A stretch of DNA of 64,000 bases from Alphaproteobacteria bacterium. GTDB taxonomy: Bacteria > Pseudomonadota > Alphaproteobacteria > Rickettsiales > SXRF01. A program made the translations under genes and the position numbers. Below the pieces are notes generated by a model. The model had not been told where the DNA came from. It worked only from the letters and a program-made list of their open reading frames with translations, and ran no database searches. Location: assembly GCA_020049775.1 (NCBI GenBank), contig JAGVLO010000009.1, positions 21,079 through 85,078 of the forward strand, read 5' to 3'. This document shows positions 53,451 to 62,232 of the stretch, one piece after another (position 1 is the first letter of the stretch; each line of letters opens with the position of its first letter).

Positions 53451-53591
53451 ATTAATTATAATATATATTATTTTCGCATGGTTAATGCAGTTCGGCAGAT
53501 CCTGAAATTAAAGACGAAAAAGTTGTGCCGCTAATGCTGGATGTTAAAGCTATCACATCCCAATAATGATTAGTTCGCAACCTGTCTATTA
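53451..53591 (+). repeat. Direct repeat B, right border of six-gene module
   Basis: 141 bp aligned to repeat A (45151-45292). The first 15 bases (ATTAATTATAATATN) and last ~43 are almost identical, including CACATCCCAATAATG and CTGTCTATTA. A and B are 8.3 kb apart, in the same orientation, and enclose the two divergent operons exactly. Confidence 0.8.
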
Positions 53592-53805
53592 GGGGTCCCC
53601 TTAGGTAATAGCAGCTCCCCACTCACCACTTAATTCATGAAATATACTGAGTCGCACTAAATTAGTATAAGACGTAATTTTACTTCAGGTGATTAGTGAG
53701 AAATAGGATTGTTGCTGTCAGCATACTTTCAGGATTAGTGATGAGTTTTATATAGTGAAGTGATATTAGATGGCTGTTAAATGACATAACACTAGAAGTG
53801 CTGAT

Positions 53806-54600
53806 TTAATTTCCTTCCGATACGATTTTTCCATTCTTAATAGGGAGAATATTCTCCCCACGACGTGTACCTCCACGAATAAAAACCAGATTTTGGGGTT
53901 TATACTGTGAGAAAAAGCGCAGGGATAGATTATGTTCCTCGAGATCAAGACGTTTCTCCCATGCAGGATGTTTTTTAGGCTTTGAAAATGATTTTAAGCA
54001 GTATGAAAATGTTTTTGCCTTTTCCCCACTCCTAATATCTAAATCCATCATAGGCCGATGAATTTCTTCAGTTGGCTGATAATAGCGATCTCTAAACTCC
54101 TTTCGTGCCTCCGCAGTACTCCCCAATATCAGTAAATGGAAATGGGGAATCCAAAGCTTTAGATGATAGTTATAATCTAGTTCAAATCCTCCAATGATTC
54201 GTGCTCCCCCCAAACCAGCACGTCTTAATTGTGTCCGAAGACGATTGCGCAACTTATGAACAGACAGCTCGAACAAAGCCTCGGAGGTCTTTAATTCATC
54301 GGTAATCACTATTGTAACGAATCTAACATCGTCGCCCTTAGCTAAGAGGCGAAGTTCCTCCCCACACAGCCAAATTCTAAGGCGACGCATGCATACCGGG
54401 CAGGCCGAGATCCAGCAACGATTATATTTTTTACACTTCTCTAACTTTTTTGCTAATTTTCTAGCCCATTTTGTGTCAGTTACCAAAAGCATTCTGATAC
54501 GCTTATTCCGTTCATTATTCTTATCTTCAAACGTTTCAAAGTCAGAATACCGTAGACGAACATCAAATTCCGGCTTAAGCCTTTTCAGGAAACACTTCAT
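53806..54600 (-). CDS. HUH-type replication initiation protein
   Basis: 264 residues. A cysteine cluster CWISACPVC (C62, C67, C70), the metal-binding HUH motif WIPHFHLLI (H153, H155), and the putative nicking tyrosine in FSYCLKSF (Y200, K203) are the features of rolling-circle replication proteins. It would nick the excised circular form of the element and start replication. It is followed upstream by the HTH gene with a 4-bp overlap. Codon use is A+T-rich compared with the backbone. Confidence 0.78.
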   Translation of the reverse strand: MKCFLKRLKPEFDVRLRYSDFETFEDKNNERNKRIRMLLVTDTKWARKLAKKLEKCKKYNRCWISACPVCMRRLRIWLCGEELRLLAKGDDVRFVTIVITDELKTSEALFELSVHKLRNRLRTQLRRAGLGGARIIGGFELDYNYHLKLWIPHFHLLILGSTAEARKEFRDRYYQPTEEIHRPMMDLDIRSGEKAKTFSYCLKSFSKPKKHPAWEKRLDLEEHNLSLRFFSQYKPQNLVFIRGGTRRGENILPIKNGKIVSEGN

Positions 54601-54857
54601 TGCTTTGCTCCCTGACTGGTGTTAATGCATTTATTCTGATTCTCGTATTCCGTAATGTCGATGAGCGAATAACGCACCAAGCGGCCAATCTTGACAAATT
54701 TTGGACCGCCACCTTGATAGCGAAGTTTTTGAATAAATTTCTTTGATGCTTGCCAACGCAGTGCTAATTGCGATTCATCTAGATATTCAGAATTTGTACG
54801 ATTAATCTTACAGGGAGTAATTGTTCCCCACATAGTATCAGTAATAATTTCACTCAT
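54597..54857 (-). CDS. HTH excisionase-like protein
   Basis: 86 residues with an AlpA/HTH_17-type domain: YLDESQLALRWQASKKFIQK and GGGPKFVKIGRLVRYSLIDI. Such proteins act as excisionase or transcription factor. It overlaps the replication gene by 4 bp, so excision control and replication are probably coordinated. There is no strong ribosome site beyond AGGAG in TGTAGGAG. Confidence 0.85.
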   Translation of the reverse strand: MSEIITDTMWGTITPCKINRTNSEYLDESQLALRWQASKKFIQKLRYQGGGPKFVKIGRLVRYSLIDITEYENQNKCINTSQGAKQ

Positions 54858-55058
54858 AAAATCTCCTACAGTTAATAATTGTAGGAATACTTTACAAGAT
54901 TAGAAATTCAGCATTTCATGTAGAGGAAATTGCTTTCTAGCGAGAAAAAACAATGCTGTAAATATGGTGTGTTATTATCACGGATAAAATTATGTCCCCC
55001 AAAATAGCAAATATATATAATTCAGTTATGGGGACTGTTTATTCCCTAAGGAGGTCGT

Positions 55059-55709
55059 ATGAAGAATGCTCGGCACAAAAACTCATTAACCGAAAAATTT
55101 AAAAAACAAATCCAGATTATCGAAAATAAAAAAAATGAAATCGATGATAATGATCCTGTGGGGAGATTAAAATCCCTAAAGGAAGGATATAAACTTATCC
55201 TTATTGATAAGAGTCAAAAAAACGAAAAATTATTTTCTTTTTTAAAAAAGCACCATAAAGACGTCCTTACCCGTCAGAGGGACAATCCATACCTAAGCAT
55301 CGCCAATATTTGTTTGCCTGATACCGTAGACAAAAGTTCTCGAGGGCGTTTTGGACAAATTCTTTATCTGGCCGTGCAGAAAGATTGGGATGAACAGAGA
55401 TTTATTAAACACACCAAAGGAAATATTCACGCTCTTGCCAAAAAAGGTGCTGAGCTTTTTGCTAAAAACAACCCAAGCAGTAGCGCAAAACAATGTTATG
55501 CCTTGGGTCGCAAGGAATTGTTGAATAAGCCAGTAATCGGAGTATTAAAGTTAAACAATCCTCCAGCAGGGAAAAAACTTTCCCTATATATTGGCAGAAC
55601 GGAGAAGGGCAATCATAATGTCGATATCCGATACAAAACATTCGACAAAAAAATAATCGGGCGGATAGTACGGCTACTAGGAAAAGAAATACTAAAAGAG
55701 GGTGAGTAG
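55059..55709 (+). CDS. Unrecognised basic protein, 216 residues
   Basis: AAGGAGG gives a strong ribosome site. The protein is lysine-rich, soluble and A+T-rich in coding, with no motif I can name. The C-terminal part, KKLSLYIGRTEKGNHNVDIR, looks beta-rich. It lies between the HTH gene and the integrase, convergent with the latter (4 bp between stops), so it is a candidate for a DNA-binding or mobilisation protein. Confidence 0.6.
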   Translation: MKNARHKNSLTEKFKKQIQIIENKKNEIDDNDPVGRLKSLKEGYKLILIDKSQKNEKLFSFLKKHHKDVLTRQRDNPYLSIANICLPDTVDKSSRGRFGQILYLAVQKDWDEQRFIKHTKGNIHALAKKGAELFAKNNPSSSAKQCYALGRKELLNKPVIGVLKLNNPPAGKKLSLYIGRTEKGNHNVDIRYKTFDKKIIGRIVRLLGKEILKEGE

Positions 55710-55713
55710 ATTA

Positions 55714-56904
55714 TTAGCCGGCTAATGCGTCCTCAGCGTTGGTATTAATTTGTTGCAACAGATAATTAGTTATTTTCTGCATCGGATCACGCAATCTTTC
55801 AACATCCATCACGATATATCCTGCCGTTACGTCGTTGATACTGGTCTTGTGGTTAACCAGCTTCTTCAGCGCATATGCTGAAATGTCCAGCCGTTCGGCT
55901 GTCGTAATAAAAGTCCGACGCAGGTCATGTGGCATGAATATAACCCCGGATGCATCAATCACTCTGGTCACAGCCTTTTTAACATCTTCCGCATGCCCTA
56001 CTCCCCCATCCCCTGGGAATACCCATTCACTACTGCCCATTAGTAGTTTCCGCTCAGTCAACATAAGTAATAAGTAATCACTTAGCGGCAATTCCAGAGG
56101 AATATGGTTCTTAGTATCCGGCACCAGGAAAGTCTTTGCCTTCAGATCAACATTCTCCCATCTTAAGGTCAACGCCTCTGACTTACGCAATCCCGTAAAT
56201 AGTAAAAATCGCAGTACATCTCTAGCTGTCTCGTTCGGTAGTTCCATTACTGCCTTAAACCAATCAGAAAGCTGGTGGTCTTTAATAATCGTACGTCTGC
56301 GGTCAATTCGGTACCATAGCTTCTTCTGGGATAATACTACCGCTGGATTGGGCATGGTTTCATCATCAATACGCGCAAAATTATAAAGCCTGCGCAGAAA
56401 TTGCATGGCATTATTGGCAGCTGCATGACCAGAATTTTCTCCAATTTGGCCATGACGTTTGATGACCATATCCTTACTGATCTCAGTAATCGGCTTATTT
56501 TTCCACTGTTCAAAATGAAGATTCATGAAATCACGGTAACCTACCAGTGTGCCGGGACTCAGGCGACGATGGGAGTGCTCCAAGAAACGATCATAAACAT
56601 CTTGTAGTGTTTGTGCCTTGATACGATTTTCACGCTTTACGTTATTGGGGTTGATGCTACGTGACATGTCGACAAGAAAGGCCTGTGCATCCTTCCGAGC
56701 TTCTTCCAGTGTAAAGATACCATGCTTCCCAATAGTGGTTCGCACATCTCTGCCATTTATCTTCTTCTGGGCAAAATAGGTTTTAGCTTCCTTTCCGACC
56801 CGTAGACCAAACCCCTTAAGGCCCGTATCGAAGTAAAGTACCTGTCCGCCTTGAGTATAGGGGAGTTCTTCGACAAATTTCTTTGTAAGTTTAGCAAGTG
56901 CCAT
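55714..56904 (-). CDS. P4-type tyrosine integrase
   Basis: 396 residues from ATG 56904; longer starts lack the conserved beginning. The N-terminal arm-binding domain (DUF4102 type) has MALAKLTKKFVEELPYTQGG and DTGLKGFGLRVG. A core-binding domain follows, and the catalytic set is LRKSEALTLRW (Arg), KNHIPLELPLS (Lys), HDLRRTF, VNHKTS and Y in TAGYI. It lies next to attR as in P4-like islands, with its arm-site repeats in the upstream region. It drives integration into tRNA-fMet. Confidence 0.93.
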   Translation of the reverse strand: MALAKLTKKFVEELPYTQGGQVLYFDTGLKGFGLRVGKEAKTYFAQKKINGRDVRTTIGKHGIFTLEEARKDAQAFLVDMSRSINPNNVKRENRIKAQTLQDVYDRFLEHSHRRLSPGTLVGYRDFMNLHFEQWKNKPITEISKDMVIKRHGQIGENSGHAAANNAMQFLRRLYNFARIDDETMPNPAVVLSQKKLWYRIDRRRTIIKDHQLSDWFKAVMELPNETARDVLRFLLFTGLRKSEALTLRWENVDLKAKTFLVPDTKNHIPLELPLSDYLLLMLTERKLLMGSSEWVFPGDGGVGHAEDVKKAVTRVIDASGVIFMPHDLRRTFITTAERLDISAYALKKLVNHKTSINDVTAGYIVMDVERLRDPMQKITNYLLQQINTNAEDALAG

Positions 56905-56959
56905 ATAACCACTCTGATAATAAAAATTGTTGGATTCCCTCGTTTGCAGCGCAAAAATT

Positions 56960-57073
56960 AGTAAGCGTATAGTAAGCTGAAAGCAGAGAAAAACATTGGT
57001 ATACATATCATGTCATAGCAATGATAAAAGCACAATAATTCTTTTATTACGGTAGCTTATGGCATTTTGTAGG
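56960..57073 (+). repeat. Putative right integrase arm sites
   Basis: AGTAAGCGTATAGTAAGCT at 56960-56978 and GGCATTTTGTAGG at 57061-57073 are exact copies of the left-end motifs, in the same orientation but with an 82-bp gap instead of 8. They lie between the integrase start and attR. Confidence 0.7.
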
Positions 57074-57109
57074 AATTGATAGGAAGCAGTAGAACTCCCC
57101 TAAAAAAGA

Positions 57110-57156
57110 CTCATAACCTGAAGGCCGCAGGTTCAAATCCTGCCCCCGCAACCAAC
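57110..57156 (+). repeat. attR: copy of tRNA-fMet 3' part
   Basis: 47 bases identical to 36353-36399. It starts in the anticodon loop, so it cannot act as a tRNA. It marks the right edge of the island. Confidence 0.95.
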
Positions 57157-57289
57157 TTTCAATACCTTAGCCATACCAATGCACCAAACTGGGACAGAAA
57201 CCGCCTAGCACACTTCTAACACACTTTTGGATATTGGTTCCAAAACGTGGTAAAATGGCCGGAAGTGCAACAAAACAGCGCGTTTCCGT

Positions 57290-57751
57290 ATGTCCAGCCA
57301 TGAGGTATTAGGCGGTTTAATCCAGCTCTACAAACGAGACAGGAGCCGGTACTGGCAATGTGCCGCCACGGTCGGCAGCAAGCAATTCCGCAGTTCGACG
57401 AAGGAAGACAGCCTTGACCTTGCCAAGCAAGTGGCCGAGGACTGGTACCTGACGCTCCGAGGTAAATTGCGAGCCGGCGTTCTCAAGCAGGAAGTGTCAT
57501 TCGAGAAGGCTGCGAAGCAATTCCTGAAGGAATACGCGATCATTACCGAAGGCCAGCGAAGCCCGCGCTGGATCGAGGGCCATGCAATCAGGCTTCGCCT
57601 TCACCTGCTGCCATTCTTCGGCGAGAGCGGTGTTTCGGAAGTAACGGCGGGCATGGTTCAGAAATACCGGGTCCATCGCATTTCCACGTCACGCACCGGC
57701 AAGGCACCTGCTCGGAGTACGATGCACGACGAGATCGTGACGCTGAGGCAA
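57290..57751 (+). pseudogene. Truncated tyrosine integrase (N-terminal part)
   Basis: The frame starts at ATG 57290 with IQLYKRDRSRYWQCAATVG (arm-domain-like) and a core-binding helix region up to residue 154 (MHDEIVTLRQ), where true integrase sequence stops. The catalytic domain is missing. The frame continues into antisense of a relaxase fragment. Its place directly after attR on the plus strand suggests that a second element once used the same tRNA site. Confidence 0.75.
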
Positions 57752-58200
57752 TCCCTGCACCGTCAAGAGCGAGCCGTTGCTCAGGCGATGCTTGCCGTCT
57801 TTGGTTTTGCCGCCCGCCGTCACCCGCACGCGGTCGCCGGCGGAAAGGGCGAACTGCGTCGCCCGGTACATCTCAAACCGGTTGGCAAGTTCGACCGGGA
57901 TCTTCGCGCCGTCCTTCACGATAACGCGGGAACCTTTCTGGTAGCCCGGTGCGTTCTGGTGAAATTGCAGCAGGTCGCCCGGTTCGTATTCCGTTGCGTC
58001 CGCTTTCTGTGCGTCCGTCAGATGCGATGAAACCCAGCCGCTGACGGTGCGCTCCGGCCCCAGCTTGCCTTGGGCCTTCAGCCCGGCACGGATGGCCTGC
58101 GTAATTCGATCCGCTTCCGCATGCGTCGGCGACACGACGAGCGCCGTCTTGTCCTGCCCGTTCTTTTTCCGTTCGGCGACGGCCGCGAGATACGCGGCGG
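57752..58200 (-). pseudogene. Relaxase/TraA-type helicase fragment
   Basis: Read leftward, the sequence gives KTALVVSPTHAEADRITQAI, then FALSAGDRVRVTAGGKTKDG and SNGSLLTVQG, the middle of MobF-type relaxase-helicases. Both ends are lost: it joins the integrase at about 57751 and the helicase at about 58200. No HUH or Walker A region remains, so it is a non-functional piece of a conjugation gene. Confidence 0.75.
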
Positions 58201-59834
58201 ATATCCTATGGAGCACCAACGCAGAATCACTTGCCGACGCAGCTCCACAGAAAGCGAATACCGATCCATTTGTCGGCCCAGTCATTTGCCTTGGAACTCA
58301 AGGACTCGAACGATGGCTAGCCACGTTTGACAATTCGGGAGGCGACGAGCAGATTTCTGCCGAATCTTGGGACCGTGCTCCATACCGACCAGTGCCTAGT
58401 GTCATTGATGCAGCCACGCTTATCTTCTCCGGCCACGGCGTCACAAGCATTGCCAATGCAGATGCAGACAATCTTAGTTGTGCGTCGTCTAGGCTAGTAA
58501 TGCTGATTCGTGAAGCGAGAGAGCAGCGAAAGCGATACCTTCTCCTCCTTACAGGCGTCCCCGGATCGGGAAAAACGCTGGCCGGACTAAACGTCGTCCA
58601 TACGGCAATAGAGACTGGTGTGGAAAAGAAGGGCGACATTGTTTATCTGTCCGGGAACACTCCACTCGTCGTGGTGCTACGCGAGGCATTGGCGCGAGAT
58701 GAGTTTCGACGTAGTAAGCTTTCCGATCAACGGCGCACCTTGGATGAAATCCGACGAGATGTGCGCGTCAGAATTCAGCACATAAATGACTTCCTACAGC
58801 AATGTCTCAGAGGTTCACCTGAAGAGGCGCCCGAAGAACATGTCATAGTATTTGACGAGGCACAGCGTGCGTGGGATGAAAAGCAGGGTCTGGAAAAGTT
58901 TAACCGCACGGCTTCCGAACCGCTCCTTTTGCTTGAGTTGATGTCGAAGCATAACGATTGGTGCGCATGTGTGTGCCTTATCGGAAGCGGCCAAGAGATC
59001 AACTCAGGAGAAGAGGGAGTTCGCGGATGGGGCGTTGCGCTGGGGCGTCTGGAGCCGAGATTACGCTGCCAGTGGACTCTTTTTGCCCCGCCCGATGTTT
59101 TTGGGGAAGTTCCCTCGGCTCGAACCATCTTGCAGAGCGATGTACCGCCAGAAATCCATACGCGGCTTGAGCCTCATCTACAGTTGCGAGTTCCGCAGAG
59201 GAGTTACCGCTCTCCCAGTGTAAGTAAGTGGGTAGATCATGTTCTCGCCGGAGACGAAGGGGCGGCGGCTGCCACCGCCCGCGAGCTTGGGGAGTATCCA
59301 ATCCTCGTGACTCGCTCACTTGCAAACGCCAAGAACTGGCTGCGCGAACATGGCCGTGGAGAAAGGCGGTTCGGGCTGATTGCAAGTTCTGGCGCTCGAC
59401 GCCTGCGCGCTGAGGGCTTGGGCACGTTGTTGCATGCATCAGCGGGGAATGAAATTGCGCACTGGTACCTCAATCCTCGTGGAGATATTCGCTCCTCGTT
59501 TGCGCTTGAAGTACCTGCAAATGAATACACATGTCAGGGTTTGGAACTTGACCTGGTATGCCTTTGCTGGGGTGGCGATTTCGTTTGGAATCAATCGCAA
59601 CATGCCTGGTCGTACTTCCGCCTGTCCGGCACTTCTTGGCAGTTGGTACGAGAATCTTCGGCACAACAATACGTCCAAAACTCGTACCGCGTCTTGCTTA
59701 CACGTGCTCGTGAGGGCCTTATTCTCTGGGTTCCACAAGGAGATGATGCTGACCTGACGCGTGCCAGAGCACCGTTTGATGCAACTGCCAAATTGCTGGA
59801 GCGTTGCGGCGCGATACCATTCGATGATCAGTAG
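58200..59834 (+). pseudogene. 5'-truncated DUF2075-type helicase/ATPase
   Basis: From about 58205 the frame shows DUF2075 features: RPVPSVIDAATLIFSGHGV, Walker A TGVPGSGKTLAGLNVV, VYLSGNTPLVVVL, DEAQRAW (Walker B) and the C-terminal LLTRAREGLILWVP. The usual N-terminal domain of 130-180 residues is lost, and the first ~50 codons of the open frame are antisense to the relaxase fragment. Such proteins occur in defence and mobile regions. It might still be expressed as a truncated ATPase. It converges with the AbiE pair. Confidence 0.72.
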
Positions 59835-59851
59835 TCCTGTCGACCCTGGCT

Positions 59852-61300
59852 CTAATACCTGGTTTTGACGTAGATGCCAGTCGTCCCGTAGCAGCGATAC
59901 CCTTGCTTGTTTTTGTGCTGCTTCAGACGGGAATCGTGGGTGCTTCTCGTGAATTGCTTTCCGCACACAGAGCATCGAAACACATATTTTGGCCCACTCT
60001 TGCTGCTCACGCGTGTCGGTCTGGTGCGGACGCTCGGCGCGGACAAGCGCCGCTGCGGCACCGTAAGGCTGGTTGAAGTCAACTGGCGGGCACTGAGGCG
60101 GACAGGACCTTCCGGGATGAAGTCGATTGAATAGCGCGGAGCAAACGCTTGTCGGCTCACCGTCGCGGAAATGATCCGGTCGGTGCGGAAGCACCGGATT
60201 TCGCCTGTCGGAAGCTTTACACCGTAGAGGAGCATATTGCCTTCCCGTGTGGTCCGCAGCGAATACGGCTCGATGACATAGGTTGAGCGTTGTCCACTTT
60301 CCTTCCGGTAATCGAGTTCGACGCACAGGCGGTTCATGGCAGCGAAACGCACACGTTCCAGCGTGCTGAAATTCGGGTTTCCTGCGTCAATCGCAATGGT
60401 CGTGGTTTCGCCTTCGTACTTCGCCGGAATGGCGGCTAGTTGGGCCGCAGGGGCGGTTTCAGGATGATCGAGCCACGTGAAAAACGACGGCAGTTCATTC
60501 CAGTACGAATCGAACGGCGGCAGCGCTTGTAACTGGTGACTAAGCTGCTCCTCCCAACCACCGGCACAGACATCTTTGTGCTCATTCAGATCGGCAAGAC
60601 TTGGGAACGTGATGCTCTTGAACTCGCACTTCTTCGTCAGGACGGATTTCACGTCACCGGCCACTTCGCGTGACTCAGGGCGTCGATAGAAGTTGATGAC
60701 ATCATACAGGTCGCGCGGACGTGTGCGTTCCTTGAGCGCCCGAATCTTTTCGGCGAAGACCTCAGCATAGGAATAGGACTGGATGCTGATCCCGTCGCCG
60801 GGGCAGTCGCTGTAGTGATGCCGCACCGGTATCGTGACCGGTTCCTCAACGACGATTTCGTCTGCCGACAGGTCGAGCTTGATTCGAGGCATCGAATGCT
60901 TGCCGGAAAAAGTAGCCGGTCCCTTGTAGTAGACGCGCCCCTGGCACGAATTGACGCCGCGTGGATTCGTATAGACCTCGAATTTCATCCGGTCGGGCGG
61001 AATCTCGATACCACTCTGCTCGTATATCCATTCGGAGATTTCGGTAAAAGTCGCTTGCAGGAACTCTGCGTTAATGTGCGACGGGTCGCGCAGCGTGAAA
61101 TCCAAATCCTCAGAGAAGCGGTAGGTTTCAAAGTAGCATTTCTTCAGGCACGTGCCTCCCTTGAAGACCCAGGTGTCATGAATCGCCGGATGCTGGTCGA
61201 TGCCAGCCAGCAGCCAACCCAGAACGTAATCCTTTTCGATGACGTGGGTTTGCAGGCTGGCCTGCGTTGCCACTTCAATGATTTCGTTCTTGGGTATCAC
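59852..61300 (-). CDS. abiEii: AbiEii-type nucleotidyltransferase toxin with WYL-like and zinc-finger-like C-terminus
   Basis: 482 residues, longer than the usual ~300 of AbiEii. Residues 1-290 are the nucleotidyltransferase: FKGGTCLKKCYFETYRFSED places GGT at 48-50 and the metal acids in SEDLDF. The family adds nucleotides to tRNA or other RNA. Residues about 318-392 read like a WYL domain (ELDYRKESG, IEPYSLRTTREGNMLLYGV). Residues about 440-472 hold a Cys/His finger: CSVCGKQF, a later His, and YRC. It overlaps the antitoxin gene by 4 bp. The fused extra parts may sense a ligand or RNA. Confidence 0.85.
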   Translation of the reverse strand: MIPKNEIIEVATQASLQTHVIEKDYVLGWLLAGIDQHPAIHDTWVFKGGTCLKKCYFETYRFSEDLDFTLRDPSHINAEFLQATFTEISEWIYEQSGIEIPPDRMKFEVYTNPRGVNSCQGRVYYKGPATFSGKHSMPRIKLDLSADEIVVEEPVTIPVRHHYSDCPGDGISIQSYSYAEVFAEKIRALKERTRPRDLYDVINFYRRPESREVAGDVKSVLTKKCEFKSITFPSLADLNEHKDVCAGGWEEQLSHQLQALPPFDSYWNELPSFFTWLDHPETAPAAQLAAIPAKYEGETTTIAIDAGNPNFSTLERVRFAAMNRLCVELDYRKESGQRSTYVIEPYSLRTTREGNMLLYGVKLPTGEIRCFRTDRIISATVSRQAFAPRYSIDFIPEGPVRLSARQLTSTSLTVPQRRLSAPSVRTRPTRVSSKSGPKYVFRCSVCGKQFTRSTHDSRLKQHKNKQGYRCYGTTGIYVKTRY

Positions 61301-62139
61301 GGCGTTGTCTCCGTTCCCAAAGAGAGTTTCGAGGGGACAAACAGCCGCCAGCGGGTGATCAGCTTGTCGCCCTTCAGCGCCGGGTCGAGCTGCGCGTTGC
61401 CTTTGCTAAGCTGCGATTTGCAGGCGGTCACCAGAAAATCTCCGGTGCCCAGAATCTGTTCCGCCATGAAGCCCAGCCGCTTGAACACAGCAGCGTTGCC
61501 AAGACGCTCGGCGTATTCGACAAGTTGCTTGGGGTTGACGTGATCGCTTTTGACATAGCTCTTGAAACAGTCGATGACATGCTCAATGCCCCCACCGGCC
61601 CACGGGTTGGAAAGCATGTCCACGATGGTCCGGGTCGGGTCGGACACCGACAGTTTCTTTTCCTTCTTCCACACGGTCTTCGTGCCGAACTGCTTGTCGG
61701 GCGCGATGTGCGTCACCACGAATGGAATGTTGTGGATCAGCTGGTGACGTTGGGCGACCGTCCGCGCGGTGAAGACACAGATGTCCCGGAAAACCTGTTC
61801 TGTCAGGTCCCAATGCTCGGCTGCCGACCAGCCGCCGACATACGCCGGCCCGAATAGATCGGGAATGACGATCCAGGCATCCTCAAGAGCACGATCCGTG
61901 CTGATCGACTCTACCGGGACCGGAACATAAACTCCCCGCTTGATGCGGCTCAGCCAGCCCTGCTTGCACCAGCGTGCGAGCGTCTTCGCTGCCTCTGCGC
62001 TGTCGATATCAAGGATGCGGCCTGCGTGTTCGACCGTGAGGACATCGCCACCCTCGCGCAGCAATTTGCCGAGTCGTTCACGCGTCCGCGAGCGGCCGTC
62101 GGCTCTGTTGCTGGGTATAGGATATTCCATCTCTTGCAA
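61297..62139 (-). CDS. abiEi: AbiEi-type antitoxin
   Basis: 280 residues. The N-terminal winged helix has LTVEHAGRILDIDSAEAAKT and LARWCKQGWLSRIKRGVY, typical of AbiEi antitoxins that repress their own operon. The C-terminal antitoxin domain has GPAYVGGWSAAEHW and SVSDPTRTIVDML. In type IV systems antitoxin and toxin do not bind each other tightly. It is first in the pair and overlaps the toxin by 4 bp. Its promoter lies in the 93 bp before the recombinase end. Confidence 0.9.
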   Translation of the reverse strand: MQEMEYPIPSNRADGRSRTRERLGKLLREGGDVLTVEHAGRILDIDSAEAAKTLARWCKQGWLSRIKRGVYVPVPVESISTDRALEDAWIVIPDLFGPAYVGGWSAAEHWDLTEQVFRDICVFTARTVAQRHQLIHNIPFVVTHIAPDKQFGTKTVWKKEKKLSVSDPTRTIVDMLSNPWAGGGIEHVIDCFKSYVKSDHVNPKQLVEYAERLGNAAVFKRLGFMAEQILGTGDFLVTACKSQLSKGNAQLDPALKGDKLITRWRLFVPSKLSLGTETTP

Positions 62140-62232
62140 ATCACCATAAAAGTGAACTACTCAAGACGAAGTGTACCACGCTGGCCAAGGAAAGTACACC
62201 GGAAATCGAGAAAACACCTCTTTCACGGAAAA

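Larger units (their letters stand above)
36400..57156. mobile_element. Integrated genomic island in tRNA-fMet, about 20.8 kb
   Basis: The island is bounded by the 47-bp repeats attL (36353-36399) and attR (57110-57156). It carries a P4-type integrase beside attR, an HTH/excisionase-like gene, an HUH replication protein, a second short recombinase beside attL, and cargo. Shared 19-bp and 13-bp repeats near both ends probably bind the integrase. I see no conjugation or phage structural genes, so it is likely a mobilisable or satellite-like element rather than a self-transmissible one. Confidence 0.9.

Noticed and set aside
57110..57156. A second tRNA-fMet gene at the right end
   Set aside because: Only the part from the anticodon loop to CCA is present; the acceptor 5' strand and D-arm are missing, so it is attR, not a tRNA gene.
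57752..58030. C-terminal half of a 246-residue integrase
   Set aside because: It is antisense to relaxase sequence and lacks any recombinase catalytic motif.
58047..58200. Start of the DUF2075 protein at 58047
   Set aside because: This stretch is antisense to the relaxase fragment, so it is not original helicase sequence.
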